The notes beneath the pieces are model-generated. The model saw nothing but the letters and a program-made list of their open reading frames with translations. It did no database searches and was not told where the DNA came from. From JABDPF01 sp036351575 (GTDB taxonomy: Bacteria; Pseudomonadota; Gammaproteobacteria; Xanthomonadales; SZUA-36), in contig JAZBPJ010000133.1 in the NCBI GenBank assembly GCA_036351575.1, positions 1 to 10,527 on the forward strand: a stretch of DNA of 10,527 nucleotides, written 5' to 3'. Of the stretch, positions 6,849-10,527 are shown in pieces (position 1 is the stretch's first letter; every line of letters starts with the position of its first letter). The position numbers and the translations under genes were made by a program.

Positions 6849-7784
6849 TCAGCGCCCCCGGCGTACCCGGTGCTCGTCGATCGCCAACTCGAGGCCCATG
6901 GCGATGTCGAAGAACCAGATATGGCCGCTGCCGTACGCCTCGGTCGGAAGTTCGCCCTGGAAAGGCCCTTCGAACGGCAGTTTCACGGGCCCGTCGAGCT
7001 CGAATGGGGTCACGTTCTCGATAACCGCCAGCGTCGGGCCCTTGCGCTCGGCGAGCTCGAAATCCACCCAGACATCGCCCGCCACGTCGGAGAAGACGTA
7101 ACGGAAGGTGTACCAGCCGGCTTCCTCGATGCGCTCTCCGGCGACGCTCAGCGCCGTATCCATCGGATCGGCCACGACCTCGACGAAGTAGTGCGGCCCG
7201 GTATGGATCGGATCGGCATCCGGGTCCGTCGGGAAGACGGTCGCCGCCAGTTGAACGACGGCGTACTTCGAAGAACCGGAAAGGGGAAAGCCGAAATTAC
7301 CGATGTAGGTGCCCGCCCATTCGGGGTCGAGGTAGATATCCAGTTCCGTCACGTAGCCCGACTCGGGCCAGGCTGACGAGTACAGCGCCAGGTCCGGACC
7401 GGGCCCGTAGGGCGCGCCGCCGGGAATGCCTGCATAGAAGGTCCAGAAGTCGTTGCAGGGCCCCGAGCTCACCGTCGCGTAGGAGGAACCCGCCGACGGC
7501 CGCAGCTCGGCCTCGACCGGGCCTCGGACCGAAACCTGCTCGATGAAACCGCACCATCCCACCGGCCCCTCGGTCCGCGCGTCGTACCAGCCCGCCGTGC
7601 CGTGTTCGAACCCCTGCTGCCAGGCGACGAACGGCGCCTTCGACTGCGCCATCGGCGCGGCCGGCCGGCCCTGGGCGACGGCGGCGGTGCTGGCCACCAG
7701 CAGGAGGCCGCCTCCAAGAACGGCCATCAACCCCTTCCGAACGGAACCTTTCCCTTGCACAGAAATTGTTTCATTGAAGATCAT
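6849..7784 (-). CDS. Secreted protein of unrecognised family
   Basis: The product is 311 residues with a Sec-type signal peptide: K17 ahead of a hydrophobic run (18-37) ending STAAVA before QGR. The start ATG at 7782-7784 follows GGAGGG at 8 nt spacing; an in-frame ATG nine codons earlier lacks such a site. The mature part is rich in Gly, Pro and aromatics, with few charged clusters. It has two cysteines (C78 in GWCGF, C110 in GPCND) that could form a disulfide. Phrases such as VTELDIYLDPEWAG (145-158), AGWYTFRYVFSD (222-233) and IWFFDIAMGLELAID (289-303) look like a concanavalin/jelly-roll-type beta sandwich, by feel only. No catalytic motif, membrane anchor, lipobox or PEP-CTERM tail is visible. 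It stands alone, divergent from the BTAD regulator, and ends at a strong terminator. It may be that regulator's target. Confidence 0.85.
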   Translation of the reverse strand: MIFNETISVQGKGSVRKGLMAVLGGGLLLVASTAAVAQGRPAAPMAQSKAPFVAWQQGFEHGTAGWYDARTEGPVGWCGFIEQVSVRGPVEAELRPSAGSSYATVSSGPCNDFWTFYAGIPGGAPYGPGPDLALYSSAWPESGYVTELDIYLDPEWAGTYIGNFGFPLSGSSKYAVVQLAATVFPTDPDADPIHTGPHYFVEVVADPMDTALSVAGERIEEAGWYTFRYVFSDVAGDVWVDFELAERKGPTLAVIENVTPFELDGPVKLPFEGPFQGELPTEAYGSGHIWFFDIAMGLELAIDEHRVRRGR

Positions 7785-7792
7785 GGTTAAAA

Positions 7793-7798
7793 CCCTCC
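7793..7798 (-). promoter_or_regulatory. Ribosome binding site that decides the secreted-protein start
   Basis: On the minus strand GGAGGG stands 8 nt before the ATG at 7782-7784. It lies inside the longer open frame that begins at 7811, so it argues for the shorter 311-residue product and against the upstream ATG. Confidence 0.7.
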
Positions 7799-7843
7799 GC
7801 TTGTTTTTCATTTCTTCGATGGCCGAACGGCCAACGTGCGGCT

Positions 7844-7878
7844 AGACTAAGGACGGGGTCTCAACGCAGTCTCAACGC
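7844..7878 (-). promoter_or_regulatory. Tandem 10-bp direct repeats and -10-like box; candidate SARP/BTAD-type operator
   Basis: On the minus strand GCGTTGAGAC occurs at 7878-7869 and again at 7867-7858, an 11-bp period with one spacer base. Exactly eight bases later comes TAGTCT (7849-7844), a weak -10-like hexamer (three of six consensus bases), about 60 bp from the secreted-protein ATG. Streptomyces SARP activators such as DnrI and ActII-ORF4 bind direct repeats of 11-bp period placed about 8 bp from the -10 box. The site lies in the gap between a BTAD regulator and the divergent secreted-protein gene. The repeats are certain; their role is inferred. A nearby inverted repeat, GGCCG-AA-CGGCC, is at 7821-7832. 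Confidence 0.5.
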
Positions 7879-7906
7879 GGCAGAATATTTTTCGGAGTTT
7901 TTGCAA

Positions 7907-10042
7907 TTGAGCGATAAGAAACGCATCGAAGCGCGTTTCCTGGGCGGGGCGACGCTGATGGAAAACGGCGTTCCGCTGTCGGGCACGGCCGTCCGCCGCC
8001 ACCCCCTGGCGCTGCTGGCCATCCTCGCCGTTGCGCCCGACCAGGCCATCACGCGGCCCAGGGCGATCGGCCTGCTTTGGCCTGATGCGAACGAAGCGAC
8101 CGGCCGGAACCGCCTCTCGTCCACGGTCTATCCCCTGCGCAAGTTGCTGGGCAACGACGTGCTCACGGCAACGGCGGATACCTTGCGGCTGGAGCCCGCC
8201 GGCCTCGATTGCGACATCTGGCGTTTCCGCGATCTGCTGGAGTCGGGCGACGCGGCGTCCGCCTTGCGCTGGTACCGCGGGCCCTTCCTGGACGGCTTCT
8301 ACCTCGAGAACGCGGAGCTGTTCGAAGACGAGGTCCGCAAGCACCGCGACCGGTTGAAGACGGAGTGGCAGCAGGCCGTGCAAACGCTCGCTGAAAAATC
8401 GGAAACCGAGCAGCAGCAGAGCGTGGCCGCGCATTACTGGCGCATGCTGCTGGCCGATGACCTTCTCGACACGCAGACCGCGACACGGCTCGTCAGGGCA
8501 CTGACCGCGGCCGGGCGGCGATACGAAGCATTAAAGGCCGCGGAGGAACACGCCGCGGCGCTCCAGCAGGAGCTGGGCGTCAAGCCCGACGCGGTGTTCA
8601 TGGAAATCCTGAACCGCTTGCGACAGAAACCGGTCAACACGGACGAGACACCCGAGGCGTCCATCGCGGTCTTGTTCCTGGACGCCCTGGGAGATGAAGA
8701 ATCCAACAGCTTCGGTGAAGGTATTCACAGCGGCATCCTCAACCGTCTCGCGAGCGTGGACGGCCTGACCGTGATCGCCCGCACATCCCTGCTGCGCTAT
8801 CGCGACACACGGCTCAGCACCGCGGAAATCGGCGCGGAACTGGGCGTCCGCTGGGTGCTGGAAGGCGGCATACAGGTCCGGGGATCGCAGTTCAGGCTCG
8901 ATACGCGCCTGGTCGAGGCGCGGCACAACCGGCAGGTCTGGGCCTACGACTACACCGGAGCGCTGAACGCCGAAAACTACTTCAGCGTCCAGTCGGAAAT
9001 CAGCGAGGCCCTGTTCGAGAAGTTGCGGCACCGGGTCACCCCGGATGAACGCCTGCGCCTCACCGGCCTCGCGACCGAGAACCTCGAGGCTCACCGCCGG
9101 GCGACCGAGGCGCGCAAGCACCTCGACCAGCGCTCGCCGGAGTCCATGCAAAAGGCGCTGGCGTGTTTCGAGGAAGCCGTTGAACTGGATCCGGATTACG
9201 CGCTCGCCTGGGTCGGTATCGCGGACACGGTCGGCCTGATGCAGGCATACGGCTATGCCGGCACGGAAGTCCTCGCACGCGCGGAGCAGGCCATCAAGAC
9301 GGCGCTCGAGACGGACCCATTCTGCGCCGAGGCGCACGCGGCGCAGGGTCGCTTTTTCGGTCAGTGGAGGCGGGAGAAAGAAGCCACGAAATCGCTGCGA
9401 CGCGCCGTCGCCCTGAAACCGGGCTACGCGGAGGCTTCCAACTGGCTGACCATCGGCTACCACGTGTCCGGCGACCTCGCGGCGGCGGTCGACAGCTCGA
9501 GGCGGGCCGTCGCGCTCAACCCGATGTCGGTCGAAGCACTGAACAACGCCGCGAGCACACTTCTTTTTCTGGGCCGGGCCGAAGAGGCGCTGCAGGCCGA
9601 AAGGAAGGTGCTGGAACTGGAGCCCGGCTATGGGACGGCCACGTTCTTCTCGGGCCTGGCCCTGATTGAACTCGAGCGGTTCGAGGATGCACTGCACATA
9701 CTCGATGGCCTGGAGCTGCCGTGGGCCGGCGCGGGCGTCGATACGGCACGGGCCCTCGCTTCTGCCGGGCTCGGCGACATGACTTCGGCCCGCGGCTCCC
9801 TCGAATCGATCCGGAGGTCAGGGTATGCCTTCGATGAGGGCCTGGCCCTGGCCGCGCTTGGAGAGACGGAAAAGGCCATCGAAGCCCTGGGACGCGAAGA
9901 CTTCAGCGGACAGGAATTCGCTGTCATCTACTGGCCGACAGTGTGTGTGCGTTATCTGTTCAAACCGGTCTGGCGCCGTCTGCCCAACGAGCAATTCCGT
10001 GCGCTCGTGGAGAGGATCGACGCCAGCTTCGGGTTGATCTGA
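7907..10042 (+). CDS. BTAD-family transcriptional regulator with TolB-like domain and TPR repeats
   Basis: The 711-residue protein is a likely DNA-binding regulator in the cytosol. A winged-helix part (about 8-98) starts RFLGGATL and includes RRHPLALLAILA, LLWPDANEATGRNRLSSTVYPLRKLL and VLTATADTLRL. It is followed by a bacterial transcriptional activation (BTAD) helical domain up to GVKPDAVFMEILNRL (about 224-238). Residues about 252-350 form a TolB-like domain of the kind found in CadC- and cyclase-type regulators (SIAVLFLDALGD, GIHSGILNRLA, ELGVRWVLEGGIQ, LVEARHNRQVWAYDY). TPR-like helices follow, for example ACFEEAVELDPDYALAW, LRRAVALKPGYAEASNWL and SRRAVALNPMSVEALNN. No membrane segment is seen. 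Two TTG codons (7901, 7907) could start it; 7907 has GGAG nine nt upstream and is preferred, while an ATG at 7958 would cut the first strand. It may bind the repeats at 7858-7878. Confidence 0.9.
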   Translation: MSDKKRIEARFLGGATLMENGVPLSGTAVRRHPLALLAILAVAPDQAITRPRAIGLLWPDANEATGRNRLSSTVYPLRKLLGNDVLTATADTLRLEPAGLDCDIWRFRDLLESGDAASALRWYRGPFLDGFYLENAELFEDEVRKHRDRLKTEWQQAVQTLAEKSETEQQQSVAAHYWRMLLADDLLDTQTATRLVRALTAAGRRYEALKAAEEHAAALQQELGVKPDAVFMEILNRLRQKPVNTDETPEASIAVLFLDALGDEESNSFGEGIHSGILNRLASVDGLTVIARTSLLRYRDTRLSTAEIGAELGVRWVLEGGIQVRGSQFRLDTRLVEARHNRQVWAYDYTGALNAENYFSVQSEISEALFEKLRHRVTPDERLRLTGLATENLEAHRRATEARKHLDQRSPESMQKALACFEEAVELDPDYALAWVGIADTVGLMQAYGYAGTEVLARAEQAIKTALETDPFCAEAHAAQGRFFGQWRREKEATKSLRRAVALKPGYAEASNWLTIGYHVSGDLAAAVDSSRRAVALNPMSVEALNNAASTLLFLGRAEEALQAERKVLELEPGYGTATFFSGLALIELERFEDALHILDGLELPWAGAGVDTARALASAGLGDMTSARGSLESIRRSGYAFDEGLALAALGETEKAIEALGREDFSGQEFAVIYWPTVCVRYLFKPVWRRLPNEQFRALVERIDASFGLI

Positions 10043-10217
10043 CCCGGTTTAAGTTCGCTTTTCCCGAATCCGGGATCGACAAGCCGCTGAAGGGCGGCAC
10101 ACCGGATGGCTGGTACAAACTTCAGTTTGCTTGATCTCACGTCACCTTTCGTGGCCACTGCTGTGGGTACCATTCAGGCTGTCATCGGTTTTTTGAGTAG
10201 CCCGAACCGCGATACTG
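10043..10217. other. Intergenic gap between regulator and molybdoenzyme genes
   Basis: The gap holds short hairpins with no following T run: GCCGC/GCGGC near 10083-10098 and CAAAC-TTCA-GTTTG near 10116-10129. It shows no convincing promoter. A perfect TTGAT half-site at 10131-10135 lacks the second half expected of an FNR box. No small gene is supported here. Confidence 0.5.
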
Positions 10218-10527
10218 ATGAACGCCATCCGCACAAAGACCTTGCGCGACCGGACCGCCCGTGGCCTGAGCGCCAGCAGGTCGTTTATCGGCAGGCTGCT
10301 GGCAACGAGACCCGTTCAGGAAGCGGCCGGCACGCTGACCGGCGATGAAAAAATGGTCCGCGTGGGCTGCCCTGCGCACAACTGCGGCGGACGCTGCCTG
10401 CTGCGGGTTTACGTGCGGGACGGCATGATCCGGCGCATCGAAACCGACGACCGGCCGGGCGACACGGTGGCCGATCCGCAGCTTCGGGCCTGCATGCGGG
10501 GGCGGTCCTACCGGCACCGCCAGGATC
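10218..10527 (+). CDS. Molybdopterin oxidoreductase, DMSO reductase (DmsA-like) family, 3' truncated
   Basis: The frame is open from the first ATG after an in-frame stop (near 10194) to the window end, giving the first 103 residues. VGCPAHNCGGRCLLRVYVRDGMIRRIETDD followed by QLRACMRGRSYRHR is the N-terminal iron-sulfur region of DmsA-type catalytic subunits. C51, C56, C60 and C92 would hold a 4Fe-4S cluster ahead of the bis-MGD domain. The first spacing is C-x4-C, one longer than the C-x3-C of E. coli DmsA. Enzymes of this type reduce or oxidise small molecules at a Mo or W centre, often in the periplasm after Tat export. The first 45 residues contain SRSFIGRLLA but no clear twin-arginine signal, and the ribosome site is weak, so start and location are uncertain. 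The substrate cannot be predicted from this fragment. Confidence 0.88.
   Translation, partial: MNAIRTKTLRDRTARGLSASRSFIGRLLATRPVQEAAGTLTGDEKMVRVGCPAHNCGGRCLLRVYVRDGMIRRIETDDRPGDTVADPQLRACMRGRSYRHRQD

Noticed and set aside
8531..9697. Minus-strand open frame of 388 codons opposite the BTAD regulator
   Set aside because: It is antisense to well-matched TolB-like and TPR sequence, and it has no motif or ribosome site of its own.
10083..10129. Possible terminators after the BTAD regulator
   Set aside because: The short stems are not followed by a T run, so an intrinsic terminator is not supported.
10131..10146. Possible FNR box upstream of the molybdoenzyme gene
   Set aside because: Only the TTGAT half is present. 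The second half shares almost nothing with ATCAA at the correct spacing.
10106..10348. + strand 80-codon open frame overlapping the molybdoenzyme start
   Set aside because: It overlaps the DmsA-like reading frame, which carries clear iron-sulfur motifs, and shows no features of its own.

Overview
The window looks like chromosomal DNA from a high-GC, Gram-negative bacterium. The grounds are GC-rich coding with strong third-position G/C bias, Sec signal peptides on two products, and a DmsA-type molybdoenzyme. A gammaproteobacterium or another environmental proteobacterium is plausible, but nothing here fixes the lineage. There are no rRNA or tRNA genes, CRISPR array, integrase or transposase.

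Left part (1-6757). A truncated NTF2-like gene on the + strand runs tail-to-tail into a four-gene minus-strand cluster. In transcription order the cluster is: an NDP-forming acyl-CoA synthetase (6624-4534), a CbbY-like HAD phosphatase (4508-3786), a GH127-type glycosidase of the DUF1680 group (3767-1833) and an exported sulfatase with a non-standard active-site motif (1836-427). Gaps are 25 and 18 nt, and the last two genes overlap by 4 nt (ATGA), so the cluster reads as one operon. The last 42 bp shared by the HAD gene are repeated exactly 3420 bp away, just past the sulfatase stop. That second copy keeps the HAD reading frame and its own, different, last codons and stop. The simplest reading is that the GH127-sulfatase pair was inserted at the 3' end of the HAD gene, which kept a full-length end while the original tail was displaced next to the NTF2-like gene.

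Middle part (6758-7906). A strong intrinsic terminator separates the operon from a minus-strand gene for a secreted protein of no recognised family. Between that gene and the divergent regulator are two tandem copies of a 10-bp sequence with an 11-bp period, 8 bp from a weak -10-like hexamer of the secreted-protein gene. This geometry resembles promoters activated by SARP/BTAD regulators.

Right part (7907-10527). A 711-residue regulator joins a winged helix and BTAD domain to a TolB-like domain and TPR repeats. After a 175-bp gap comes the start of a DMSO-reductase-family molybdopterin oxidoreductase, cut by the window end.

Working picture: a possible sugar/sulfate-ester utilisation pair grafted onto a HAD/acyl-CoA synthetase operon, beside a regulator and secreted-protein pair that may be linked by a SARP-type operator.
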